Positions 20,801 to 28,901 of a stretch of DNA of 64,000 nt are shown here, piece by piece; position 1 is the first letter of the stretch; every line of letters starts with the position of its first letter. Location: the NCBI GenBank assembly GCA_036946415.1, contig JAQIJD010000007.1, positions 62,001 to 126,000 on the forward strand. Direction: 5' to 3'. A program made the translations under genes and the position numbers. The notes below the pieces were generated by a model, which saw only the letters and a program-made list of their open reading frames with translations, searched no databases and was not told where the DNA came from. The DNA is from Sphingomonas_Q fennica_A. Lineage in GTDB: Bacteria > Pseudomonadota > Alphaproteobacteria > Sphingomonadales > Sphingomonadaceae.

Positions 20801-21546
20801 CCTTCGGCGAAACGGATCGTGCCGGCGGCGGCGCGATAATCCTCGCCTGCGGTGGCGCTGCCGTCGGCCGTCGCATAGCCCAGCTCGAACGCCTCCGTGC
20901 CGCCCGCGCGCGTCACCGTGAACTCCACGATGCGCTCGCCCGCATCGCCCTCGGCGAAACCGATGTCGGAGACGGAGACACGCGGCGGCACCGGGCCTGT
21001 CGGGCCGACATCGAAACCGGCGGCGTAGGGGACGCCGGCCGCGTCGTTCACCGTCCAGTTGGCGGGATCGGCGATCGCGGCGCGGATCTGCGCGGGCGTG
21101 CCGGACAGCGGTCCGGTATAGGCGGCATTGTCCTCAGCGAAGGCCAGCGCGTCGACACCTAGCGTCAGGCCGGGCGGCACGGCGCTGGTGTTGCTGCTGG
21201 TCGCGTCGCCCGCCCAGGTCGTGTTGCCGTCGGCGAAGTCGATGCCGAACAGGAAGGTGGGGGCGGCGGCGGTGCCAGTGTAGGCAAGGATCTGGTCCCC
21301 GCTCGTCGAGGGGTTCAGCTGTCCGGTCAGCCCGTCGATGGTGACGACGGTGCCGATCGCGGCGCCGGCGGGTACGGTATAGGAGACGGTGCCTTCGTTG
21401 GCGCGGAAGCCGCCCGCCGCCTGCCAGCCGTTATCGGTGAAGTAGATCGTCTCGCCGGCGAGATCGGCGAGCAGCACGAAGGCGAGGGACTTGACCCCCG
21501 CATCCGCACCATAGCCGACGATCGCGATATCCCCACGCTGTGCCAT
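17818..21546 (-). CDS. Secreted RTX nuclease: Calx-beta repeats plus endonuclease/exonuclease/phosphatase domain
   Basis: A 1,242-residue modular extracellular protein. Residues 1-180 form a beta domain with FVLLADLAGETIYFTDNGWQ. Residues 190-410 contain two Calx-beta repeats, each with (A/T)EGDAGE or TEGNAGE, DGSATAGEDYRAA-like and DETFTLTLSND-like motifs. The nuclease domain spans about 743-1080 and keeps catalytic signatures TFNVENL (747), LSIEEIQDN (779), ISGGDFND (976) and LSDHDPALAQF (1069). Residues 1095-1140 are RTX calcium-binding nonapeptides (GGDDVLIGGAGNDRLFGGTG). The last 90 residues match the end of the neighbouring RTX protein. The absence of an N-terminal signal peptide plus RTX repeats indicates type I secretion. 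The likely role is degradation of extracellular DNA or another phosphodiester. No type I exporter is in the window. Confidence 0.92.
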   Translation of the reverse strand: MAQRGDIAIVGYGADAGVKSLAFVLLADLAGETIYFTDNGWQAAGGFRANEGTVSYTVPAGAAIGTVVTIDGLTGQLNPSTSGDQILAYTGTAAAPTFLFGIDFADGNTTWAGDATSSNTSAVPPGLTLGVDALAFAEDNAAYTGPLSGTPAQIRAAIADPANWTVNDAAGVPYAAGFDVGPTGPVPPRVSVSDIGFAEGDAGERIVEFTVTRAGGTEAFELGYATADGSATAGEDYRAAAGTIRFAEGQTEARVAVTVLGDTRIEGDETFTLTLSNDSGTVTLDDPTGTATIRNDDGLPATLSIGDTTVTEGNAGETIATFTVTRTGGTGAVSVGYQTASGTAVAGEDFTGTSGRIDFAEGQTTATISVAVSGDSVAEGDERFFVTLADPSEGATIGDGLGTGTILNDDFLKISDVQGSARFSPILAAEGVTSFNTASAATVTIQAVVTALDGVGARQGFYLMEEQADWDDSALTSEGIYLMTRNDSNVGTTLAAFAPDVKVGDLVTITARVMEYQQFQNMPRTMLVSPASYTIVSSGNAVPTLVLDGQPGRAIPSAILTDSTPDYRLSTAGEGFDPTTSALDFFETIEGMQVTIPDMVVADGFVGLSGGRPFLKAYSTVHADADQINARGGYTIAGDPPLSPPDTATLADDTQAGGRFLHDGDVNPDILEVDFTDFAVAPPTGLQTGASMGDRLGDVTGVIDWDFTDLKLFVTQPLTPQATPDTSPVRETTTIVTDDRALTYATFNVENLDPTDGAARFAAIAQAIATNLKAPDILSIEEIQDNNGAAAGDGTAPTGADASQTWQLLVDALNAATGQRYQWVDEEPVYNAEGGQQSGNIRVGFLYNTNRVQLGDLAADATIEERRQYTDRIGDGERDEGDRIAFDDSQIAIDTADWAGTRKSLLAEFTFNGNAVYATANHLPSKGGSGEFWQLNQNVEAGAPANAGWAQRSAIAEDLWTMMDRIQSADGANRIISGGDFNDFHFYRPLEAATGYVDAAGNARTGGARFDNLTVTKLSEAERYTYAFDGRSQAIDHVLVDQQLGAVANYDVVHINTGYNNRGGDNPRLSDHDPALAQFDFRDFGETLRGTAGADLLEGFGGDDVLIGGAGNDRLFGGTGDDLLAGGTGNDQMTGGTGRDIYLFDNRTGTGVDRIFDFGVEDALLTTVQVRDGNRNGIIEFGSDRRLDLLAGANEVAITSDTGAVVRQLEYDGIVVRGGQTYYMYSRVGSAIGTADVGDFTI

Positions 21547-21560
21547 ATACCCGCCCTCGC

Positions 21561-21590
21561 AGAAAGAAGCCCCCGGCAGTCTGCCGGGGG
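21561..21590 (-). terminator. Rho-independent terminator after the LTD-RTX gene
   Basis: Read on the minus strand, a perfect 9-bp stem (CCCCCGGCA / TGCCGGGGG, 21570-21590) is followed directly by CTTCTTTCT. It lies 60 bases after the stop of the lamin-tail RTX gene and just upstream of the nuclease gene's start, so the two secreted-protein genes should be transcribed separately. Confidence 0.8.
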
Positions 21591-21650
21591 CGCGAGGCCG
21601 GCGTAAAGGGGCTGCGTGACAGCCCGGTTAAGATTCGGTTGACGATGCGG

Positions 21651-24392
21651 TCAACCGAAGACGAGCGACGTATCGGCCGATCCGACGAGGCTGTAGGCGA
21701 AATAGTCGCGCCCGGTCGCCGCGTCGCGCACGATCCCGTCGAACTCCAGCGCGCGGACGCGGCTGCCGCCGTCGTCGAGGATGCCGAGCAGGCCGCCGCC
21801 GGGCAGATCGAGCAGGCGGTTGCGGCCGAAGTCGATGATGCCGTTGCCGTCGCTGTCGAACAGAGCGACGTCGGTCAGCAGCCGGTCCCGCGCGGAGAAA
21901 TCGAGGATCGAATCGCGGCCCGCGCCGTCGGCCGGGCGGAACAGGAAGCTGTCCGCCCCCGCCCCGCCCGTCATCCGGTCGTTGCCGGCGCCGCCGACGA
22001 TCAGGTCGTCGCCCGCCCCGCCGTCCAGCAGGTCGTTGCCGGCCAGGCCGAACAGGCTGTCGGGCCCGGTCGTGCCGGTCAGCGCATTGGCCGCGTCGGT
22101 ACCGACGATCGGGTTGAAGGCGCTGGTCGCGGCGCCGCCGGGCGAGCCGGTCTCGGCCGGATCGCCGACCGCCACGAACGCACCGCCTGTGCCGGCGGTG
22201 CTGGTCGCGGTCAGCGTCACGCCGTCCCGCCCGTCCGCATTGTCGAAGGTCGCGAACGGGCCGGTCGGCGCCGCGCCGAACGACACGCTGGCCCGCAGCC
22301 GGTTCGTGGCGTCGTAGAGGTTGACCGCGTCGCCGCTGTTGCTGAGGCCGATCCCCGAGCCGGTATAGGTGCCGAAGCGCAGGCCGGCGGGCGCGATGCC
22401 GCCGAACCACGTATCGACGAACCGCGCGATCGTGCCGGCGGGATCGTCGGTCTGGAGGAAGATCACCGATTCGCCGGGCGCCACCAGCCCGATGCCGTCG
22501 AGGGCGACCGCGGCGACCGGCGATTGCGAGACGTCGTCCATCTTCCAGCCGCTCATGTCGATGGCGAAGGCGGCGGTGTTGGTCACTTCGAACCAGTCGG
22601 CGCGGACCGGGCTCTCGCCGCTCGACCAGGGTGCCACCTCGGTGATGGCGAGGCGGCCGGCGCTGCCGGGCGAGCCGATCTCGTTCGTATCGCCCGCCGC
22701 GACGAAGGCGCCGCGCACGCCCGCCTCGCTCAGCTGCGTCACGGTCGGCAGCGCGGTCGTGCCGTTGAGGCCGGCGCTGTTGTCGAAGGTCTGGTAGGGG
22801 GCGTCCGCATCCGACGCGCCGAACTGCACGCCCGCCTGCCGTTCGCCCGTGGCATCGAACACCACCACCGCATCGCCGCCGGTGCTGAGGCCGACGCCGC
22901 CGCCTGCATAGAAGCCGACCTGCAAGCCCGCCGGCGGCGCATCGCCGAACCAGGCGCGCACGAACGCCGCGGCGCTTTCCGCCGTGCCCTCGACGAAGAT
23001 CGCCGAGGCGCCGGCGGCGAGCGTGCCGATCCCGCTGAGCGCCACCGAATTGGCGAAACTGTTGGAACTGTCGTCCATCCGCCAGCCGGCCAGATCGATC
23101 GCCGCCGATCCGCCGTTGGTCAGTTCGAACCAGTCCGCCGCATAGGGCGCGTTGCCGCTGCCCCAGGGCGCCACTTCCGACACGAAAACGCTGACGGCGC
23201 CGCCCTCGGGCGCGTCGTTGACCGCGATCGAGAAACGCGTAGTCGCATCCGGCGTGCCGCCGACGCTCGCGTCGTCGACGGTGACGGTTACGTCGAGCCG
23301 CGCCTGCCGCTCGAAATCGAGGATTGTGCCGGCCTTCAGGTAGAGGCCGCTCGCATCCACCTCGAACAGCGCGGCATCGGCACCGGTCACGGCCAGCAGG
23401 TTGGTGCCGAGCCCGTCGTCGGTGACGATCACGTCCGCCACCTTTACCCGCGCCGCGGTGTTGGCATTCTCGTCGATCGACGCCAGCGCATTCTGGAGCG
23501 CGACCGCGGTCGGCGCGGCGTTCGGACCGGTGGCGGGCGCATAGACCCAGAGCTGCGGCCGATCGCTGCTGCCGCCGCCATTCTCGCTGACGACGTAGAG
23601 GAAGCCGTCGCGGTCCATCGTCAGCCCCTCGTGCTGCTGATCGGCGAGGCTGAGCGGGTTGCCCGGATCGGAGGCGAGCTGGAGCGTGGCGACGATGTTG
23701 CCCGACCGGTCGACCTGGACGATGCGGCCGTCCTCCTGGCTCAGCACCAGCAATTGGTCGCGCTCGGCCCCGGTCCGCGCCGGATCGTTCGAAAGGGCAT
23801 AGACGTCGGCGAAATCGGACAGGCCGGTCTTCGCCGGATCGAACAGGTCCATGCTGTTGACGGTCGCCGCCGAACCGTTGGTGGCGGTGCCGGCGTCGAA
23901 ATCGATCCCCGTCTGGAAGATGCCCTCCGGCGAGATTTCCTTGACGAAGATGTAGCCGCCGGTCGCCGGATCGTAGGACAGGCCCTCCAGCCCGACGTTG
24001 CCGACGAAGGTGCCGAGCTTCACCGTCTGCGCATCGTCGCGCGTCAGCGTCGTGCCCGCCGCGTAGGTGAATTTCACCGCGGTCCGGTCGCGTTCCTCGG
24101 TCAGCACGAACTGGCCGTTGCCGATATAGGTGATGCCCTCGGGATCGTAGAAGGCGGTGCCCTGCGGGCTGTCGCCGCGCGCCAGCGTCATCGTGCTGAC
24201 CAGTTCGCCGGTCTTCGTCACCTCGGTGACGTTGGTGCCGCCGTCGCCGACGATAAACAGCGTGCCCGTATCCCAATTGTAGGTCACGCCCGAGGCCTCC
24301 TGCCCCAGCACGTTGCCGGCGGGTGCTGCGGTGCGGGTCGGCTCCGGCAGATCGTAGCGGCCGACGCGGACGTAGTTCGACAGATCCATCAT
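21651..24392 (-). CDS. Secreted RTX protein with SdiA-regulated-like propeller and two lamin-tail domains
   Basis: A 913-residue protein. Residues 1-290 resemble the SdiA-regulated/esterase-like beta-propeller (EASGVTYNWDTGTLFIVGDG, YDPEGITYIGNGQFVLTEER, LADQQHEGLTMDRDGFLYVV). Residues 300-390 look cadherin-like (ASIDENANTAARVKVADVIV, ILDFERQARLDVTVTVDD). Two lamin-tail domains follow at about 405-560 and 585-740, each starting (V/I)(S/T)EVAPW and containing (A/R)ADWFE(L/V)TN and a SGW(K/R)MDD-type strand. Residues 760-805 are RTX repeats (GGAGDDLIVGGAGNDRMTGG). The last 100 residues are homologous to the C-terminus of the RTX nuclease. With RTX repeats and no signal peptide, export by a type I system is expected. 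Substrate and role are unknown; lamin-tail domains often accompany nucleases and calcium-dependent surface proteins. The start could be either of two adjacent ATGs. Confidence 0.87.
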   Translation of the reverse strand: MMDLSNYVRVGRYDLPEPTRTAAPAGNVLGQEASGVTYNWDTGTLFIVGDGGTNVTEVTKTGELVSTMTLARGDSPQGTAFYDPEGITYIGNGQFVLTEERDRTAVKFTYAAGTTLTRDDAQTVKLGTFVGNVGLEGLSYDPATGGYIFVKEISPEGIFQTGIDFDAGTATNGSAATVNSMDLFDPAKTGLSDFADVYALSNDPARTGAERDQLLVLSQEDGRIVQVDRSGNIVATLQLASDPGNPLSLADQQHEGLTMDRDGFLYVVSENGGGSSDRPQLWVYAPATGPNAAPTAVALQNALASIDENANTAARVKVADVIVTDDGLGTNLLAVTGADAALFEVDASGLYLKAGTILDFERQARLDVTVTVDDASVGGTPDATTRFSIAVNDAPEGGAVSVFVSEVAPWGSGNAPYAADWFELTNGGSAAIDLAGWRMDDSSNSFANSVALSGIGTLAAGASAIFVEGTAESAAAFVRAWFGDAPPAGLQVGFYAGGGVGLSTGGDAVVVFDATGERQAGVQFGASDADAPYQTFDNSAGLNGTTALPTVTQLSEAGVRGAFVAAGDTNEIGSPGSAGRLAITEVAPWSSGESPVRADWFEVTNTAAFAIDMSGWKMDDVSQSPVAAVALDGIGLVAPGESVIFLQTDDPAGTIARFVDTWFGGIAPAGLRFGTYTGSGIGLSNSGDAVNLYDATNRLRASVSFGAAPTGPFATFDNADGRDGVTLTATSTAGTGGAFVAVGDPAETGSPGGAATSAFNPIVGTDAANALTGTTGPDSLFGLAGNDLLDGGAGDDLIVGGAGNDRMTGGAGADSFLFRPADGAGRDSILDFSARDRLLTDVALFDSDGNGIIDFGRNRLLDLPGGGLLGILDDGGSRVRALEFDGIVRDAATGRDYFAYSLVGSADTSLVFG

Positions 24393-24562
24393 GTTCCCCC
24401 CTCGGGCAGCGCCCCACGGGCGCGGATGGCGACGGGCTAGAGGGGGTGGATGACAGGCGGTTTACCACGATGCGGCAGATCGGAGACAGGCGGCGCTACC
24501 CTTGTTTTCTCATCGAGGCGCGTCCAAACGGGGCCAACCCTCCGACCACGGACGATCCGACC

Positions 24563-25903
24563 ATGACCAGCCAGAGCAATGCCGACACCGCCGAGATCGC
24601 GCGCATCTTCGCGCTCCAGCAGGCGTATCAGTGGACGGTGAAGGCCTCGGGCGTCGCGGAGCGCCGTGCCAAGCTCGCGAAGCTCAAGGCCGCGGTCGAG
24701 GCGGAGGCGGACGCGATCGTCGCCGCGGTGCTGGAGGATACGCGCAAGCCTGCCGGCGAAATCCGCGTCACCGAGGTGCTGAACGTCACCGCCAACATCC
24801 AGCGCAACATCGACAATCTCGAAAGCTGGATGACGCCGACCGAGATCACCCCCTCGCTCAACCCCGCGGACCGCGCCCAGCTCCTCTACGAGGCGCGCGG
24901 CGTCTGCCTGATCCTGGGGCCGTGGAACTTCCCGCTCGGCCTCACCTTCGGCCCGCTCGCCGCGGCGATCGCCGCCGGCAATTGCTGCATGGTGAAGCTG
25001 ACCGACCTGTGCCCCGCCACCGCCCGCGTCGCCCAGCGCATCGTGCGGACGGTGTTCGAGGAACGCGAGGTGGCGCTGTTCGAGGGCGACGTCTCGGTCG
25101 CGACGGCGCTGCTGGAGCAGCCCTTCCACCACATCTTCTTCACCGGCAGCACCCGTGTCGGCCGGATCGTGATGGCCGCCGCCGCCCGCCACCTCGCCAG
25201 CGTCACGCTGGAACTGGGCGGCAAGTCCCCCGTCATCATCGACCAAGGGGCGGACATCGCCAAGATCGCCGCCGATCTGGCCTCGGCCAAGCAATTCAAT
25301 GGCGGGCAGGCGTGCATCTGCCCCGATTACGTCTTCGTCAGGCCCGAACAGAAGGAAGCGCTGGTCGAGGGCTTCCGCACCAACGTCGCGAAGAATCTGG
25401 AAGCCGAGGACGGCAGCCTGCGGCGCGAGGCGATCGCCCAGATCGTCAACGACGACAATTTCCGGCGCGTGAAGACGCTGTTCGACGATGCCGTCGCCAA
25501 GGGCGCCACCGTCGCCGTGGGGGGCGAGCTGGACGCCGCCGACCGCACGATCGCCCCGACGCTGCTGACCGACGTCACCCCCGACATGGCGATCCTGAAG
25601 GAGGAAATTTTCGCCCCCGTCCTGCCGGTGATGACCTACGACGATCTCGACGAGGCGATCGCCTATGTCGAGGCGCGGGACAAGCCACTGGCGCTCTACG
25701 TCTACAGCGACGACGAGGCGAATGTGGAGCGGGTGCTGGCGCGCACCTCGTCCGGCGGCGTCACCGTCAACGGCGTCTTCTCCCACTATCTGGAAAACCA
25801 GCTGCCGTTCGGCGGCGTCAACCAGAGCGGCACCGGCAGCTATCACGGCTATTTCGGCTTCAAGGCCTTTTCGCACGAGCGGGCCGTCTACCGGCACCGC
25901 TGA
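24563..25903 (+). CDS. Aldehyde dehydrogenase, class 3-like
   Basis: NAD(P)-dependent oxidation of an aldehyde to its acid. At 446 residues it is the short form typical of class 3 / coniferyl- or fatty-aldehyde dehydrogenases. Visible landmarks are GPWNFPLGLTFGPLAAAIAA with the catalytic-site Asn, the cofactor loop FTGSTRVGRIVM, the general base Glu in LELGGKSPVIID, and the nucleophilic Cys in FNGGQACICPDYVFV. The C-terminal SGGVTVNGVFSHYLENQLPF and then GGVNQSGTGSYHGYFGFKAF is characteristic of this class. ATG 24563 is chosen as the first codon of the conserved N-terminal helix. The gene stands alone, divergent from the lamin-tail RTX gene and convergent with a small membrane protein. The substrate cannot be told. 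Confidence 0.93.
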   Translation: MTSQSNADTAEIARIFALQQAYQWTVKASGVAERRAKLAKLKAAVEAEADAIVAAVLEDTRKPAGEIRVTEVLNVTANIQRNIDNLESWMTPTEITPSLNPADRAQLLYEARGVCLILGPWNFPLGLTFGPLAAAIAAGNCCMVKLTDLCPATARVAQRIVRTVFEEREVALFEGDVSVATALLEQPFHHIFFTGSTRVGRIVMAAAARHLASVTLELGGKSPVIIDQGADIAKIAADLASAKQFNGGQACICPDYVFVRPEQKEALVEGFRTNVAKNLEAEDGSLRREAIAQIVNDDNFRRVKTLFDDAVAKGATVAVGGELDAADRTIAPTLLTDVTPDMAILKEEIFAPVLPVMTYDDLDEAIAYVEARDKPLALYVYSDDEANVERVLARTSSGGVTVNGVFSHYLENQLPFGGVNQSGTGSYHGYFGFKAFSHERAVYRHR

Positions 25904-25909
25904 CCCGGA

Positions 25910-26122
25910 TCAGCGCTGCGGGCGCGAGCGGACGTGGGAGGGCGGGGTGCGGCCCCTGCTGTTCTCGCCGACGGCGCCCGCCGACCCCCGTTCGGGGGTG
26001 ACGGCCTGCGTCGCCCAGACGTAGACGCTGATCGCGACGAGCAGCAGCGCCACCGCCGCAATCAGCGCGAACAGCGCGCGCCCTACGGTGCCGAACCGCC
26101 CCGTCCTGTATCCGTCGGGCAT
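25910..26122 (-). CDS. Small single-pass membrane protein, unknown function
   Basis: A 70-residue protein with one strongly hydrophobic segment (ALFALIAAVALLLVAISVYV, residues 16-36) between a short basic N-terminus and a hydrophilic, Arg/Pro-rich tail. The ATG at 26122 has a perfect AGGAGG ribosome site six bases upstream, which supports it as a real gene. No family is recognised. It ends 6 bases from the aldehyde dehydrogenase stop (convergent) and is divergent from the TonB-receptor gene. Confidence 0.65.
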   Translation of the reverse strand: MPDGYRTGRFGTVGRALFALIAAVALLLVAISVYVWATQAVTPERGSAGAVGENSRGRTPPSHVRSRPQR

Positions 26123-26251
26123 CGGTCCTCCTCATCAGCGCCGCCGCCTGGCCTTCCGACACCCATTGCGTCGCGTATCGCGGACGTGAACCGCCGACGC
26201 GGCAGGACGGTGCCACCGCCCGTCAAACCGCATCGCCGGGTCGGAAGGCCA

Positions 26252-26267
26252 TTGACAGCGTAGTCAA
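26252..26267. promoter_or_regulatory. Candidate LacI-type operator upstream of the TonB receptor
   Basis: TTGACAGCGTAGTCAA is an inverted repeat (TTGAC, six bases, GTCAA) 102 bases before the receptor start. The left half contains TGACAGCG, the kind of half-site with a central CG favoured by many LacI-family regulators. A LacI-type gene lies at the other end of the locus. Its TTGACA may also serve as a -35 element. The regulatory link is inference. Confidence 0.4.
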
Positions 26268-26368
26268 CGAGATTAGGGGAGCCGATCTTGAGCCGGATCG
26301 CCGGCCGTCCCCGCGTATCCGGCAACGGCCGGCGCGGGCGAGGACAGACGAAGGGGGACGACGACACC

Positions 26369-28846
26369 ATGAATATCCGCACGCTTTCGCGATCGGCCGG
26401 CATGTTGAGCAGCCTCGCGATCGCCGTGGCGCTGGCCGCGCCCGCCGCCGCGCAGACGGTGGGCGGGCAGGCCGCCGCCAACGAGCCGACCGCCCCCGCG
26501 CCCAGCAACCCGGTGACCGGCAACGCCGAACCGGCCGGCATCGTCGCCGAGGACAATCAGCCCGGCGAGATCGTCGTGACGGCGCAGAAGCGCACCGAGC
26601 GCCTGCAGGACGTGCCGCTCGCCGTCACCGCGGTCGGCGGGGATGCGCTCGCCAGCCGCCAGATCAACGATTCGGCCTCGCTGGTGCAGGCCGTGCCGTC
26701 GCTGACCTTCCAGCAGGGCGCACAGCCGCTCAATTCCAGCTTCCGCATCCGCGGCATCGGCACCTCGCTGTTCAGCCAGGGCGTCGAATCCGCGGTGTCG
26801 GTGGTGGTCGACGGTGTCGTCGCCGCGCGTCAGGCGCAGGGCTTCGCCGACTTCGCCGACATCGAGCGGGTCGAGGTGCTGCGCGGGCCGCAGGGCACTT
26901 TGTTCGGCCGCAACGCCACCGCCGGCGTGCTCAACGTCGTCACCGCCCGCCCGGCGCGCGATTTCGAGGGCCGCGCCGACTTCACTATCGCCGAGATGGG
27001 CGAATATCGTGCCAAGGGCACGATGTCCGGCCCGCTGAGCGAGACGCTGCGCGCGCGCATCACCGGCTATTACAACGAAGTGGGCGGCATCGTCCGCAAC
27101 GTCGTCACCAACCGCGACGTCAACGGGCAGGAAAGCTGGGGCGCACGCGGCAAGCTGGAATGGGATGCGACGCCCGACCTCAACTTCCTGCTCGCCGCCG
27201 ACTATCGCCACGTCAACGCCGACTGCTGCGCCTCGACGCTGATCCGCGCCGACAATCCCGTCATCCGCCAGCTGACCGCGCCGGTCGTCGCCTCGCCCAC
27301 CAACCGCCAGGTCGCCGAGGATATCGACACCTTCGCCAACACCCGCCAGCAGACCTATTCGTTGCAGGGCGACTGGGATCTGGGGCCGGCGACGATCACC
27401 TCGATCACCGCCTTCCAGAAATACAAGCTCGCCAACAACCAGCCGATCGACCGGATCGATTCGGATCCGGTGCTGTTCGTCGGCGCGGGCTCCCCCTATG
27501 CGGCCTGGCCGCGCAACGGCGGCACCGTCGATCTCGAGAATTTCACGCAGGAACTGCGCATCGGCTCCAACGGCAGCCGCGACCTGACCTATGTGTTCGG
27601 CCTCTATTATTCGGACCTGTCGATCGATCGCGGGTTCGAGCGGCGCCGCGCCGTCTGCGCCGCCGGCATCGTCGGCCAGCCCTGCGCCGCCCCGATCTAC
27701 CAGTCGTCGGCCAGCCTCTCGACGCTGAAGAACGAGAGCATCGCCGCCTTCGGCCAGATCGAATATCGCATCGTCGGCGGGCTGAAGGCGCTGGGCGGCC
27801 TGCGCGTCCAGCATGAGGACGTGTCGCTGTTCGGCACGCGCCGCACGCCGCTGGTCGCGGGCGATCAGGTGTTCCCGAACAACGCCAACATCCAGGGCCG
27901 CAACGCCACCAAGGATACCGCCGTCACCGGCAAGGCGGGCCTCCAGTATGAATTCAACCGCAATGCGCAGGTCTACGGCTCGTTCACGCACGGCTACAAG
28001 GGGCCGGGCTTCGATACCGAGATCAGCGCCAGCTTCGGCCAGCTGAGCTCGGTCGAGCCGGAGACGGTCGACGCCTATGAGATCGGCTTCAAGGGGCAGA
28101 CGCCGGACCGCACCCTGTCGTTCAGCGCCGCCGCCTTCCTGGCCGATTATTCGGACCTGCAGGTGCAGGCCAACCGCTCCGATCCCGTCACCGGCATCAC
28201 CCAGTTCGTGACGACCAACGCGGGCTCCTCGCGCACCAAGGGCGTCGAGGTGGAAGCGACGCTGCGCCCGGCCGACGGGTTCAGCATCAACGCCGCCTTC
28301 ACCTATGCGAAGGCGACGCTGGACATCGACGGACTGAACTGCCCGCTCCAGTTCCAGCTCGCCACCGTCTCGCCCACCGTGTCGGGCACGCCGCCCGTCA
28401 ACCGCTGCTTCCGCAGCAGCACGGTGGTGAACGGCCAGACGATCGTCTCGGGCTTCCAGCAGAACGTGCGCGGCGGCACGCTGCCCGCCTCGCCGCGGGT
28501 GCGCGTCAACCTGACGCCGCGCTACGACCGCGATCTGGGCGGCAACCTCGCCGGTTTCATCCAGACGACGGTCAACTTCCAGAGCCGGCAGAACTTCTCG
28601 CTGGAACAGGATCCGCTGCTCGACCAGCCCGCCTACACGCTGATCGACCTGACGATCGGCCTGCGCGATGCGGACAATCGCTGGACGATCTCGGCCTTCG
28701 TCAAGAACCTGTTCGACGTGAATTATTTCACCGCGATCGGCCACAATTCGCTGCTGGCGACGCCCGCCAGCCCCAACGATCTGGTGTCCAACTTCGCCAA
28801 GGATGCCGATCGCTACTTCGGCGCGACGCTGGGCGTCCGCTTCTGA
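26369..28846 (+). CDS. TonB-dependent receptor of the sulfated-glycan locus
   Basis: Outer-membrane gated channel for active uptake of a ligand, 825 residues. A signal peptide ends at about residue 29 (VALAAPAAAQT). A low-complexity linker follows, then the TonB box and plug (GEIVVTAQKRTERLQDVPLA, VEVLRGPQGTLFGRNATAGV). The long beta-barrel ends in an aromatic residue (YFGATLGVRF), as expected for the assembly signal. The start is ATG 26369, after AAGGGGGA. The reading frame runs further upstream, but only the ATG gives a proper signal peptide. Next to GH3, formylglycine-enzyme and sulfatase genes, the probable ligand is a sulfated oligosaccharide. No SusD-like partner is seen, as is normal for Proteobacteria. 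Confidence 0.92.
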   Translation: MNIRTLSRSAGMLSSLAIAVALAAPAAAQTVGGQAAANEPTAPAPSNPVTGNAEPAGIVAEDNQPGEIVVTAQKRTERLQDVPLAVTAVGGDALASRQINDSASLVQAVPSLTFQQGAQPLNSSFRIRGIGTSLFSQGVESAVSVVVDGVVAARQAQGFADFADIERVEVLRGPQGTLFGRNATAGVLNVVTARPARDFEGRADFTIAEMGEYRAKGTMSGPLSETLRARITGYYNEVGGIVRNVVTNRDVNGQESWGARGKLEWDATPDLNFLLAADYRHVNADCCASTLIRADNPVIRQLTAPVVASPTNRQVAEDIDTFANTRQQTYSLQGDWDLGPATITSITAFQKYKLANNQPIDRIDSDPVLFVGAGSPYAAWPRNGGTVDLENFTQELRIGSNGSRDLTYVFGLYYSDLSIDRGFERRRAVCAAGIVGQPCAAPIYQSSASLSTLKNESIAAFGQIEYRIVGGLKALGGLRVQHEDVSLFGTRRTPLVAGDQVFPNNANIQGRNATKDTAVTGKAGLQYEFNRNAQVYGSFTHGYKGPGFDTEISASFGQLSSVEPETVDAYEIGFKGQTPDRTLSFSAAAFLADYSDLQVQANRSDPVTGITQFVTTNAGSSRTKGVEVEATLRPADGFSINAAFTYAKATLDIDGLNCPLQFQLATVSPTVSGTPPVNRCFRSSTVVNGQTIVSGFQQNVRGGTLPASPRVRVNLTPRYDRDLGGNLAGFIQTTVNFQSRQNFSLEQDPLLDQPAYTLIDLTIGLRDADNRWTISAFVKNLFDVNYFTAIGHNSLLATPASPNDLVSNFAKDADRYFGATLGVRF

Positions 28847-28901
28847 CGACCGACGGGCGGGGCGACGGCCCCGCCCGCCCACGCCCATAGGGAGCCGCCC
28901 G

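Noticed and set aside
17818..24392. A type I secretion exporter next to the RTX genes
   Set aside because: Neighbouring genes are an SDR and an aldehyde dehydrogenase; the ABC pair at 61-63 kb is of ABC-2 type without an HlyD-like or TolC partner.
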